Positions 1 through 8,181 of a DNA stretch of 64,000 bases are shown one piece after another. This stretch comes from Bradyrhizobium sp. 141. GTDB lineage: Bacteria > Pseudomonadota > Alphaproteobacteria > Rhizobiales > Xanthobacteraceae. A program made the position numbers and the translations under genes. Under the pieces are notes generated by a model. The model was given only the letters and a program-made list of their open reading frames with translations. It did no database searches and was not told the DNA's origin. The stretch spans positions 175,820 through 239,819 of the forward strand of contig NZ_JADPKR010000025.1 of assembly GCF_023074055.1 (NCBI RefSeq), read 5' to 3'. The stretch's first letter is position 1; the number at the start of each line of letters is the position of its first letter.

Positions 1-1
1 C

Positions 2-2056
2 TGGCTGCCGCCGGAACCTGCGCTGCAGATGGATCATGCGGTCGATGCGCTGCGCGACCGCGGCGACGGGTTCCAACTGACGCTGACCACCGCGCATGGC
101 CACACGCTGGAGGCCATCGGCCGCGCCATCGGCGGCCAGGCCATTGTCCGGATTCGCGAACTCTCTGGGCTCCGCCGCGATCTGGCCGAGACCAATCTGC
201 GCTACAACGCGCTCTCCGACGAGACCGAGATGCTGCGCGGCTTTGCCGCCGCCGCACCCTGGCCGATCTGGGCCAAGGGCGAGAACGGCGCGCTGACCTA
301 CGCCAACCCGGCCTATGTCCGTGCCACCGAGGCGAACAACGTCACCGACGCGCAGGAGCGCAAGCTCGAGCTGCTCGACAGCGCCGACCGCACCGCGATG
401 GAGCGGGGACTGAAGGACGCGGCCAATTTCAACGCGCGGCTGCCGATCGTGATCAGCGGCGAGCGCCGAATCTACGACGTGCGCGCCGTCAATGTCGGCA
501 GCGGCAGCGTCGGCGTCGCCATCGATGCCAGCGAGGCGGATGCGCTCAGCTCGGCGCTGGTGCGGATGGCGGAGGCGCATCGCCGCACGCTCGACCAGCT
601 CTCCTCCGGCGTTGCCGTGTTCGACGGCCAGCGGCGCCTTGCGTTCTACAACGATTCCTATCGCCGGCTGTGGGACCTCGACCGCAACTTCCTCGACGCC
701 AATCCTGATGATTCCAGCGTGCTCGACCAGCTCCGCGCCGCGCGCAAGCTGCCGGAGCAGCCGGACTTCCGCGCCTGGAAGTCCAAGTTGCACGAGGCCT
801 ATCGCGCGGTCGAGACCACCAAGGACACCTGGTACCTGCCCGACGGCCGCGCGCTCTCGGTCGTCACCACGCCGAATCCGGAAGGCGGCGTCACCTATCT
901 GTTCGACGACGTCACCGAGAGCCTTGAGCTCGCCCGCCGCTTCGACGGCATGATCCGCGTCCAGCGCGAGACGCTGGACAGCCTCGCCGAGGGCGTCGCC
1001 GTGTTCGGCAGCAACGGCAAGGCGCAACTGTTCAACCCGGCCTTCGTCCGGATGTGGAAGCTGTCGAGCGATGCCATGCGCGACGAGCCGCATATCCAGA
1101 CCGTCGAAGGCTGGTGCCACCAGCTGTTCGACGACCCCGCGGTCTGGCGCCAGATCCGCGAGGCCGTCACCTCGATCGAGAGCCGCGCCGACGTTCCGCT
1201 GAAGCTGGAACGCAAGGACGGCAGCGTGCTCGACGGCATGATCCGGCCGCTGCATGACGGCGCGACCATGCTGACGTTCCAGGACATCACCGACACCGAG
1301 AACGTCGAGCGTGCGCTGCGCGAACGCAACGAGGCGCTGGAGGCCGCGGACCAGATGAAGGTGGATTTCGTCCACCACGTCTCCTACGAGCTGCGCTCGC
1401 CGCTCACCACCATCATCGGCTTCGCGCACTTCCTCAGCGATCCCTCGACCGGGCCGCTGACGCCGAAGCAGGCCGAATATCTCGACTACGTCACCAAATC
1501 GACCAATGCGTTGCTGGCGCTGACCAACAACATCCTCGATCTCGCCACCATCGACGCCGGCGCCATGAAGCTGGAACTCGGCCCGGTCGACGTCAGCAAG
1601 ACCATCGAGCTTGCCGCCGAGGGCATTCAGGACCGGCTTGCCACCGACCGCATCCGCCTCAAGGTCGAGATCGCGCCCGATATCGGCAGCTTCATCGGCG
1701 ACGAGAAGCGCGTGGTGCAGGTGCTCTATAACCTCCTCGCCAATGCCGTCGGGTTTTCTCCACAGGATTCCACCGTCGGCATCAGCGCGCGGCGCACCGA
1801 GCGCAGCGTGGTCTTCACAGTGACAGATTCGGGACCTGGAATACCTGCCGACATGAAGGACAAGGTGTTCAACTGGTTCGAAAGCCGCTCGCAGGGCTCG
1901 CGTCACCGCGGCGCCGGGCTCGGCCTGTCGCTGGTGCGCTCCTTCGTCGAGCTGCATGGCGGCAAGGTGCGGGTGGATTCGATCGTCGGCCGGGGCACGG
2001 TCGTGATCTGCGATTTCCCGACCGACCAGGCGGCGCATCGCGACGCCGCCGAATGA
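2..2056 (+). CDS. PAS-domain sensor histidine kinase (5' end outside window)
   Basis: The reading frame is open to the left edge, so the N-terminus is missing; the ATG at 29 is probably internal. The visible part carries at least three PAS-like segments (roughly residues 60-170, 190-300 and 310-420 counted from the ATG at 29), then a HisKA dimerisation segment with the phospho-acceptor His in VDFVHHVSYELRSPL (about residue 450). A HATPase_c domain follows, with an N box (NLLANAV), a G1 box (DSGPGIP) and a G2 box (GAGLGLSL). All catalytic boxes look intact, so this should be an active kinase, probably cytoplasmic in the part seen, with no receiver domain. The stop overlaps the next start by 4 bp (ATGA), implying translational coupling to tsaE. 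The input signal and partner regulator cannot be told from sequence. Confidence 0.88.
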   Translation, partial: WLPPEPALQMDHAVDALRDRGDGFQLTLTTAHGHTLEAIGRAIGGQAIVRIRELSGLRRDLAETNLRYNALSDETEMLRGFAAAAPWPIWAKGENGALTYANPAYVRATEANNVTDAQERKLELLDSADRTAMERGLKDAANFNARLPIVISGERRIYDVRAVNVGSGSVGVAIDASEADALSSALVRMAEAHRRTLDQLSSGVAVFDGQRRLAFYNDSYRRLWDLDRNFLDANPDDSSVLDQLRAARKLPEQPDFRAWKSKLHEAYRAVETTKDTWYLPDGRALSVVTTPNPEGGVTYLFDDVTESLELARRFDGMIRVQRETLDSLAEGVAVFGSNGKAQLFNPAFVRMWKLSSDAMRDEPHIQTVEGWCHQLFDDPAVWRQIREAVTSIESRADVPLKLERKDGSVLDGMIRPLHDGATMLTFQDITDTENVERALRERNEALEAADQMKVDFVHHVSYELRSPLTTIIGFAHFLSDPSTGPLTPKQAEYLDYVTKSTNALLALTNNILDLATIDAGAMKLELGPVDVSKTIELAAEGIQDRLATDRIRLKVEIAPDIGSFIGDEKRVVQVLYNLLANAVGFSPQDSTVGISARRTERSVVFTVTDSGPGIPADMKDKVFNWFESRSQGSRHRGAGLGLSLVRSFVELHGGKVRVDSIVGRGTVVICDFPTDQAAHRDAAE

Positions 2057-3573
2057 CCGAACCCGTCACATTCTCCGTCGCGCTTCACAACGAGACGGCC
2101 ACCGCACAATTGATGGCCGACCTCGCGCTGCTGGTCGGCCCCGGCGACGTCATCACCCTCACCGGCGATCTCGGCGCCGGCAAGACCGCGGCGGCGCGGA
2201 GCCTGATCCGCTATCTCGCCGGCGACGATGCGCTGGAAGTGCCGAGCCCGACCTTCACGCTGGTGCAGAGCTATGAGCTGCCGCCTTTCCCGGTGCTGCA
2301 CGCCGATCTCTACCGCGTCGAGGACGAGCGCGAGCTCGAGGAGATCGGGCTGTCGCCACTGCCCGATGCCACCCTCGTCCTGATCGAGTGGCCGGAGCGT
2401 GCGCCGTCGGCAATGCCTCAAGACCGCATCGACATCGCGCTGACGCACCGTCCGGCGCTGGGCTCGAACGCACGCGCGGCCGACATCACCGGCTACGGCA
2501 AGGGTGCCGCGCAAGTCGCGCGGCTGAAGGCGCTGCGCGAATTCCTCGACGCCTCCGGTTACATGAATGCGACGCGCAAGCGCATGGCCGGCGACGCTTC
2601 GACCCGCTCCTATGCACGCCTCCTGCGCGGCGACGAGATCGTCATCCTCATGAACTTTCCGCAGCGGCCCGATGGTGCTGCGATGTACAACGGAAAGTCC
2701 TACAGCGCGGCGGTGCATCTCGCCGAGAATGTCAAACCCTTCGTCGCCATCGACGAAGGCCTGCGCGCCCAGGGCATCTCGGCGCCCGCGATCCATCATT
2801 CCGATCTCGACCATGGCTTTCTGATCACCGAGGATTTCGGCAGCGAAGGCGTGATCGAAGGCGATCCGGCGCGGCCGATTGCCGAGCGCTACGAAGCTGC
2901 GACCGACGTGCTGGCCACGCTGCACGCCAAGACGCTGCCGGACACCCTGCCGCTGGCGGGCCAGAGCTATGATATCCCGGTCTTCGACATCGACGCGCTC
3001 TTGATCGAAATCGGCCTGATGCCGGAATGGTATCTGCCCGACCGCAACGCGCCGCTGAGCGAAGCGGCCCGCGCGGAATTTTTCGCGATGTGGCGCGAGC
3101 TGCTGAGGAAGCCGCTGGCGGCGCCGAAGACGTGGGTCATCCGCGATTACCACTCGCCCAATCTGATCTGGCTTGCCGATCGCAGCGGCATCGCGCGCGT
3201 CGGCGTGATCGATTTCCAGGACACGGTGCTCGGACCGCAATCCTACGATGTCGTCTCGCTGCTCCAGGACGCCCGCATCGACGTGCCCGAGACGGTCGAG
3301 CTGACGCTGCTTTCGCGCTACATCAAAGCACGCCGCGCGAACGATGCAGGCTTCGACGCCGCCGGCTTCGCCGAGCTTTACGCCCTCATGTCGGCGCAGC
3401 GGAACACGCGCCTGCTCGGCACCTTCGCCCGCCTCAACCGCCGCGACGGCAAACCGCATTATTTGCGTCACCAGCCGCGGATCTGGACCTATCTTCAGCG
3501 CTCGCTGGCGCATCCGGCGCTGAACTCCTTGCGCGACTGGTATCTCGCCAACGTCCCACCGCCGCAGGCCTGA
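2053..3573 (+). CDS. tsaE: TsaE / aminoglycoside-phosphotransferase-like sugar kinase fusion
   Basis: This is a two-domain protein of 506 aa. Residues 1-150 are TsaE, the ATPase that helps make tRNA threonylcarbamoyladenosine (t6A37); the Walker A motif GDLGAGKT is at residues 38-45, followed by the family motif SPTFTLVQSYE. Residues about 165-506 form an APH/choline-kinase-like phosphotransferase. Its catalytic loop RDYHSPN is near residue 365 and its metal-binding DFQD near 387. TsaE alone is usually about 150 aa, so this is a genuine fusion. The kinase half resembles AmgK, the anomeric MurNAc/GlcNAc kinase of cell-wall recycling. That role fits the MurU-like gene 0.5 kb downstream but is inferred. 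Translation is coupled to the kinase gene upstream by an ATGA overlap. Confidence 0.9.
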   Translation: MTEPVTFSVALHNETATAQLMADLALLVGPGDVITLTGDLGAGKTAAARSLIRYLAGDDALEVPSPTFTLVQSYELPPFPVLHADLYRVEDERELEEIGLSPLPDATLVLIEWPERAPSAMPQDRIDIALTHRPALGSNARAADITGYGKGAAQVARLKALREFLDASGYMNATRKRMAGDASTRSYARLLRGDEIVILMNFPQRPDGAAMYNGKSYSAAVHLAENVKPFVAIDEGLRAQGISAPAIHHSDLDHGFLITEDFGSEGVIEGDPARPIAERYEAATDVLATLHAKTLPDTLPLAGQSYDIPVFDIDALLIEIGLMPEWYLPDRNAPLSEAARAEFFAMWRELLRKPLAAPKTWVIRDYHSPNLIWLADRSGIARVGVIDFQDTVLGPQSYDVVSLLQDARIDVPETVELTLLSRYIKARRANDAGFDAAGFAELYALMSAQRNTRLLGTFARLNRRDGKPHYLRHQPRIWTYLQRSLAHPALNSLRDWYLANVPPPQA

Positions 3574-3659
3574 TTTGGGCCCGATTTACCGGCTGTTAGC
3601 CAAGACGTCGGTATTCTGGCGGCGAGACAGCCGGATCATTACGGGGCTGGAGCGGGCAC

Positions 3660-3977
3660 ATGGCGGTAAAGACGGACCAGCGCGGCAACAGCCGGGTTGT
3701 TTTCGAGCGCGGGATTTCGGCCCAGATGATGGGGATCGACGGCACCTGGCGGCGCGACTGCACCATGGAGGACGTCTCCGAAACTGGCGCCAAGCTGACC
3801 ATCGACGGCTCGGTGGAAGGGCTGCATCTGAAAGAGTTCTTTCTGCTGCTGTCGTCCACCGGCTTGGCCTACCGGCGCTGCGAGCTTGCCTGGGTCAATG
3901 GCGACCAGATCGGCGTCAACTTCCTCAAGCTCGGCGACAGGAAGAAAAAGGCGCGTTCCACAGCCGTCGGGGCATGA
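3660..3977 (+). CDS. PilZ-domain protein
   Basis: This 105-aa protein is a single PilZ domain. The PilZ signature pair is visible as an arginine stretch followed by the D-x-S-x-x-G motif (RRDCTMEDVSETGAKL), which in this family binds cyclic-di-GMP. No transmembrane segment or second domain is present, so it would act as a small adaptor. It lies between the TsaE/kinase fusion and the MurU-like gene on the same strand and is probably co-transcribed. The target process is unknown; whether c-di-GMP affects cell-wall sugar recycling here is not indicated by the sequence. Confidence 0.85.
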   Translation: MAVKTDQRGNSRVVFERGISAQMMGIDGTWRRDCTMEDVSETGAKLTIDGSVEGLHLKEFFLLLSSTGLAYRRCELAWVNGDQIGVNFLKLGDRKKKARSTAVGA

Positions 3978-4095
3978 TGGCAACACCCGTCGTACAACCG
4001 TCACGGCGGCTGTTTAAGGCGGTTGAGATGCGGTGCGGCTGATCGAACCTCGTGTTAGGATTGCTGCGAACGCGAAAGGTCTGAGAAAGCGAAGG

Positions 4096-4818
4096 ATGTC
4101 CGTCAAACCGACCAAAGCCATGGTGCTCGCCGCAGGGTTCGGCCTGCGCATGCGTCCGCTGACGGACAAGATGCCGAAGCCGATGGTGCCGGTGGCCGGC
4201 CAGCCGCTGCTCGACCATGTGCTCGACAAGCTCGGCCAGGCCGGCGTGGCCGAGGCCGTGGTCAACGTGCATTACCTGCCCGACCAGATCATCGATCACA
4301 CCGCATCGCGCCAGCATCCGCGCGTGACCATCTCCGACGAACGCGACCAGGTGCTGGGCACCGGCGGCGGCGTGGTCAAGGCGCTGCCTCTGCTCGGCGA
4401 TGCGCCGTTCTTCCACATCAATTCCGATACGCTGTGGATCGATGGCGTGCGATCGAACCTGACGCGGCTCGCTGAAAACTTCGACCCTGAGCGCATGGAC
4501 ATTCTGCTCCTGATGGCGCCGACCGCGACCAGCATCGGCTATAGCGGCCGCGGTGATTACGGCATGCTGCCCGACGGCGCCCTGCGCAAGCGCAAGGAAA
4601 AAGAGGTCGTTCCGTTCGTCTATGCCGGCGCGGCGATCCTGTCGCCGTCGATCTTCGAAGGCGCACCGGCGGGCGAATTCTCGCTGACAAAGATGTTCGA
4701 CCGCGCCAACGAGCAGGAGCGGCTGTTCGGCCTCCGCCTCGACGGCGTCTGGATGCATGTCGGCACGCCTGATGCGGTGCATGCGGCGGAAGAGGCGTTT
4801 CTGGAGAGCGTGGCGTAG
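4096..4818 (+). CDS. murU: Nucleotidyltransferase, MurU-like (MurNAc-1-P uridylyltransferase)
   Basis: This 240-aa NTP-transferase has the sugar-phosphate nucleotidyltransferase signature at its start (LAAGFGLRMRPLTDKMPKPM) and a metal-binding N-S-D motif (HINSDTLW). The length matches MurU, which makes UDP-MurNAc from MurNAc-1-P and bypasses de novo synthesis. The frame opens 21 codons further up, at 4033, but the ATG at 4096 has purine-rich GAAAGCGAAGG in front and gives the usual N-terminus. The TsaE-AmgK-like fusion upstream supplies the expected preceding kinase step. A relative such as a mannose-1-phosphate guanylyltransferase cannot be excluded from sequence alone. Confidence 0.82.
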   Translation: MSVKPTKAMVLAAGFGLRMRPLTDKMPKPMVPVAGQPLLDHVLDKLGQAGVAEAVVNVHYLPDQIIDHTASRQHPRVTISDERDQVLGTGGGVVKALPLLGDAPFFHINSDTLWIDGVRSNLTRLAENFDPERMDILLLMAPTATSIGYSGRGDYGMLPDGALRKRKEKEVVPFVYAGAAILSPSIFEGAPAGEFSLTKMFDRANEQERLFGLRLDGVWMHVGTPDAVHAAEEAFLESVA

Positions 4819-4833
4819 GGCGGCCCCAAACTC

Positions 4834-4934
4834 GGTGCCGTAGGGTGGGCAAAGGCGCACTTGCGCCGTGCCCACCATCTCTCTCGATCGCAAAAAAGCG
4901 TGGGCACGCTTCGCTTTGCCCACCCTACGGCACC
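4834..4934. repeat. Long inverted repeat (palindromic intergenic element)
   Basis: Arms of about 22 bp (GGTGCCGTAGGGTGGGCAAA and its complement) lie at 4834-4855 and 4912-4934 around a centre that is itself partly self-complementary (GTGCCCAC/GTGGGCAC). It lies between murU and addB. Such mobile palindromes are frequent in Bradyrhizobium intergenic DNA. It could fold as a transcript end but has no T-tract. Confidence 0.85.
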
Positions 4935-5034
4935 TGTCCTGGTCTCGCGAACAGCGGGGACGACTTCTTCCCAGCCCATGACCATTTGAGCCCACCTCCC
5001 TATATTGGCGCCTGATTCCCGAATCAGGCAGCTC

Positions 5035-8000
5035 ATGCGCGTTTTCAGCGTTCCCATCTCGGTTCCGTTCCTGCGCACGGTCGTCGCGGCCCTGCTCGAG
5101 GGACGGCTGGTCGAGGGATTCGAGGCGCGCAAGGAACCGGCGCGGCTGGCGGACGCCACGCTGTACCTGCCGACCCGCCGCGCGATGCGCGTCGTCCGCG
5201 AGATCTTCCTCGAGGAGATGAAGGCCGACGCCGTGGTGCTGCCGCGCATCGTCGCGCTCGGCGACATCGACGAGGACGAGCTCGCTTTCGCCGACGAAGC
5301 CGAGCAATTTTCCGGCGCGACGCCGCTCGACATTCCGCCGCGGCTCGGAGAGCTCGAACGGCGGCTGACGCTGGCGCAGCTGGTCGCCGCCTGGGCCAAG
5401 GGCCCGGTGCTGGCGCCGCTGGTGGTCGGCGGCCCCGCTTCCACGCTTGCTCTCGCCGGCGACCTCGCACGCCTGATCGACGACATGGTCACGCGCGGCG
5501 TCGACTGGAATGCGCTCGACGGCCTCGTGCCTGATAACCTCGACCGCTATTGGCAGCACTCGCTCGAATTTTTGCGCATCGCGCGCATCGCCTGGCCGGC
5601 TCATCTCGCCGAAATCAAACGCATCGAGCCGGCGGCGCGGCGCGATCTCCTGATCGCGGCGGAAGCCAAACGCCTGACTGCGCATCCCAATGGCCCCGTG
5701 ATCGCGGCGGGCTCGACCGGCTCGATGCCCGCAACGGCGAAATTCCTGCACGCTGTCGCATCGCTGCCGCATGGCGCCGTGGTGCTGCCGGGGCTCGACA
5801 CCGACCTCGACGACGATGCTTGGCGGAGCATCGGCGGCATTCGCGATGCGCTCGGCAAATTCGCGGAGCACCCGGCCTCGAACCATCCGCAATATGCCAT
5901 GAATGCGCTGCTGGATCGGTTCGGCATCAAACGCAGCGACGTCGACATCCTTCAGCCGCCGGCAGAACGCGGCCGCGATCTGCTCGCCTCGGAATCGATG
6001 CGGCCCTCGGCCAAGACGGAAGTCTGGCACGACCGGTTGAAGCAGCCGGATGTCGCCACCAAGATCGCGGGCGGCATGACGAACCTTGCGGTCGTCGAAG
6101 CCCCTAATCCTGAAATGGAAGCCCTCGCGATCGCCATCGCAATGCGCGAGGCGCGGCATCTCGACAAGTCGGCGGCGCTGGTGACGCCCGATCGTGCGCT
6201 GGCGCGACGGGTGATGGCTGCGCTGACGCGATGGGATCTCGCGTTCGACGATTCCGGCGGCGACGTGCTGATGGAAACCTCGGCCGGTGTTTTTGCCCGG
6301 CTCACCGCGGAGGCCGCGACCAACGGGCTGGAGCCACCGACGCTGCTGGCGATGCTGAAGCATCCGCTGTGCCGGCTCGGCCGGCTGCCCGGCGCGTGGA
6401 AGGCGGCGATCGAGGGACTCGAGCTCGCGGTCTTGCGCGGCACACGGCCACCCGCAGGCACGGCCGGCCTGTTGCGTGAATTCAACCGCTTCCGCGACGA
6501 GCTAGCAAAGCTGTGGCGCAGCGAACCATCCGCACTGCATCGCGCCGAGCCGCGTGCGCGGTTGAAAGCGGAAGACCTCGACCTCATCCAGGCGCTGATC
6601 GATGCTCTGCAAAGATCATTGGCGCCGATCGAAAGCTTGGCGTCATCGAAGCCGTATGACTTCGCCGAGCTGGCGCATCGCCACCGCGAGATCATGATCG
6701 AGCTGTCGCGCGACGAGCAAGGCATTCCACTGGCCTTCGAGGAGCGCGAAGGCCTCGCGCTCGCCAGTGCCTTCGACGATCTCCTGCGCGGCGGTACGAC
6801 CAGCGGATTGATGGTGCCGCTGCCCGACTATCCTGATGTGTTCCAGACCGCGTTCGGCGATCGCGCGGTACGGCGGCGGGATAAGCCCGGCGCGCGGCTC
6901 CAGATCTACGGTCCGCTGGAATCGCGCCTGATGCAGGCCGACCGCATCATCATCGGTGGCCTGATCGAAGGCGTCTGGCCGCCAGCACCACGGATCGACC
7001 CCTGGCTCAGCCGGCCGATGCGGCACGAGCTCGGTCTCGATCTGCCGGAGCGGCGCATCGGCCTCTCCGCCCACGATTTTGCCCAGCTGCTCGGCGGTGA
7101 CGAGGTGATCCTCACCCATTCCGCCAAGGCCGGCGGCGCGCCGGCGGTGGCTTCGCGCTTCCTGCACCGGCTGGAGGCGGTTGCCGGCGACGATCATTGG
7201 AAGGCGGCCGTTCGCGCCGGCGAGAAATACGTGCAATTCGCCGGCGCCCTCGACCAGCCCGCCGAAGTCAGGCCGATCAAGCAGCCCGAGCCGCGGCCGC
7301 CGCGCGCGGTGCGACCGCTCAAAATGTCCGTCACCGCGATCGAGGACTGGCTGCGCGATCCCTACACGATCTACGCCAAGCACATTTTGCGGCTCGACGC
7401 ACTCGATCCCGTCGACATGCCGCTGTCAGCCGCCGACCGCGGCTCGGCCATCCACGATGCACTCGGCGAATTCACCGAAACCTACGCCACGCGTCTGCCG
7501 GACGATCCCGCCCGCGTTCTGCGCGCGATCGGTGAAAAGTATTTTGAGCCGCTGATGGAGCGCCCCGAGGCGCGAGCGCTGTGGTGGCCGCGCTTCCAGC
7601 GCATCGCGCGCTGGTTCGGCGAATGGGAGACCGTGCGCCGCGAGGCGATCGAGGCGATTGCCGCGGAGACCCGCGGCGAGATCTCGATCCGGCTCGACAA
7701 TGCGCGCACTTTCTATCTGTCCGCGCGCGCCGACCGCATCGAGCGCCGCAACGGCGGCGGCTATGCCATTCTCGACTACAAGACCGGACAGCCGCCGACC
7801 GGCAAGCAGGTCCGCATGGGCCTGTCGCCGCAGCTGACGCTGGAGGCCGCGATCCTGCGCGAAGGCGGCTTTCCCGATATCGATGCCGGCTCCTCCGTGA
7901 GCCAGCTCGTTTATGTCCGTCTCAGCGGCAACAATCCGCCGGGCGAGGAGCGCATCCTCGAGCTCAAATTCAAGCAGGGCGACGAGCCGCAGCCGCCGGA

Positions 8001-8181
8001 TACGGCGGCCGCAGAAGCGCGGACAAAGCTGGAGGCGCTGATCCGTGCGTTCGAGGACGAGAATCAGCCGTACACCTCGCTGAACCTGCCGATGTGGACG
8101 AACCGCTACGGCGCCTATGACGACCTCGCCCGGATCAAGGAATGGTCCGCGGCCGGCGGATTGGGGATCGAGGAATGGTGA
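5035..8181 (+). CDS. addB: Double-strand break repair protein AddB
   Basis: This 1048-aa protein is the alphaproteobacterial-type AddB subunit of the AddAB helicase-nuclease, which processes double-strand ends for RecA loading. An N-terminal inactivated-helicase-like part begins with PTRRAMRVVRE near residue 45. The C-terminal PD-(D/E)XK nuclease domain has GSAIHDALGEF and the catalytic D-x-K of AILDYKTGQPP near residue 915. An upstream TTG at 5005 is in frame, but the ATG at 5035 gives the usual family N-terminus (MRVFSVPISVPFLRT). It overlaps addA by 7 bp, so the two subunits should be translationally coupled. Confidence 0.95.
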   Translation: MRVFSVPISVPFLRTVVAALLEGRLVEGFEARKEPARLADATLYLPTRRAMRVVREIFLEEMKADAVVLPRIVALGDIDEDELAFADEAEQFSGATPLDIPPRLGELERRLTLAQLVAAWAKGPVLAPLVVGGPASTLALAGDLARLIDDMVTRGVDWNALDGLVPDNLDRYWQHSLEFLRIARIAWPAHLAEIKRIEPAARRDLLIAAEAKRLTAHPNGPVIAAGSTGSMPATAKFLHAVASLPHGAVVLPGLDTDLDDDAWRSIGGIRDALGKFAEHPASNHPQYAMNALLDRFGIKRSDVDILQPPAERGRDLLASESMRPSAKTEVWHDRLKQPDVATKIAGGMTNLAVVEAPNPEMEALAIAIAMREARHLDKSAALVTPDRALARRVMAALTRWDLAFDDSGGDVLMETSAGVFARLTAEAATNGLEPPTLLAMLKHPLCRLGRLPGAWKAAIEGLELAVLRGTRPPAGTAGLLREFNRFRDELAKLWRSEPSALHRAEPRARLKAEDLDLIQALIDALQRSLAPIESLASSKPYDFAELAHRHREIMIELSRDEQGIPLAFEEREGLALASAFDDLLRGGTTSGLMVPLPDYPDVFQTAFGDRAVRRRDKPGARLQIYGPLESRLMQADRIIIGGLIEGVWPPAPRIDPWLSRPMRHELGLDLPERRIGLSAHDFAQLLGGDEVILTHSAKAGGAPAVASRFLHRLEAVAGDDHWKAAVRAGEKYVQFAGALDQPAEVRPIKQPEPRPPRAVRPLKMSVTAIEDWLRDPYTIYAKHILRLDALDPVDMPLSAADRGSAIHDALGEFTETYATRLPDDPARVLRAIGEKYFEPLMERPEARALWWPRFQRIARWFGEWETVRREAIEAIAAETRGEISIRLDNARTFYLSARADRIERRNGGGYAILDYKTGQPPTGKQVRMGLSPQLTLEAAILREGGFPDIDAGSSVSQLVYVRLSGNNPPGEERILELKFKQGDEPQPPDTAAAEARTKLEALIRAFEDENQPYTSLNLPMWTNRYGAYDDLARIKEWSAAGGLGIEEW

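Noticed and set aside
3925..6363. 812-codon open frame on the minus strand across murU and addB
   Set aside because: It is a shadow of GC-rich coding DNA: Arg/Gly/His-rich, no known domain, and it fully overlaps well-supported plus-strand genes.
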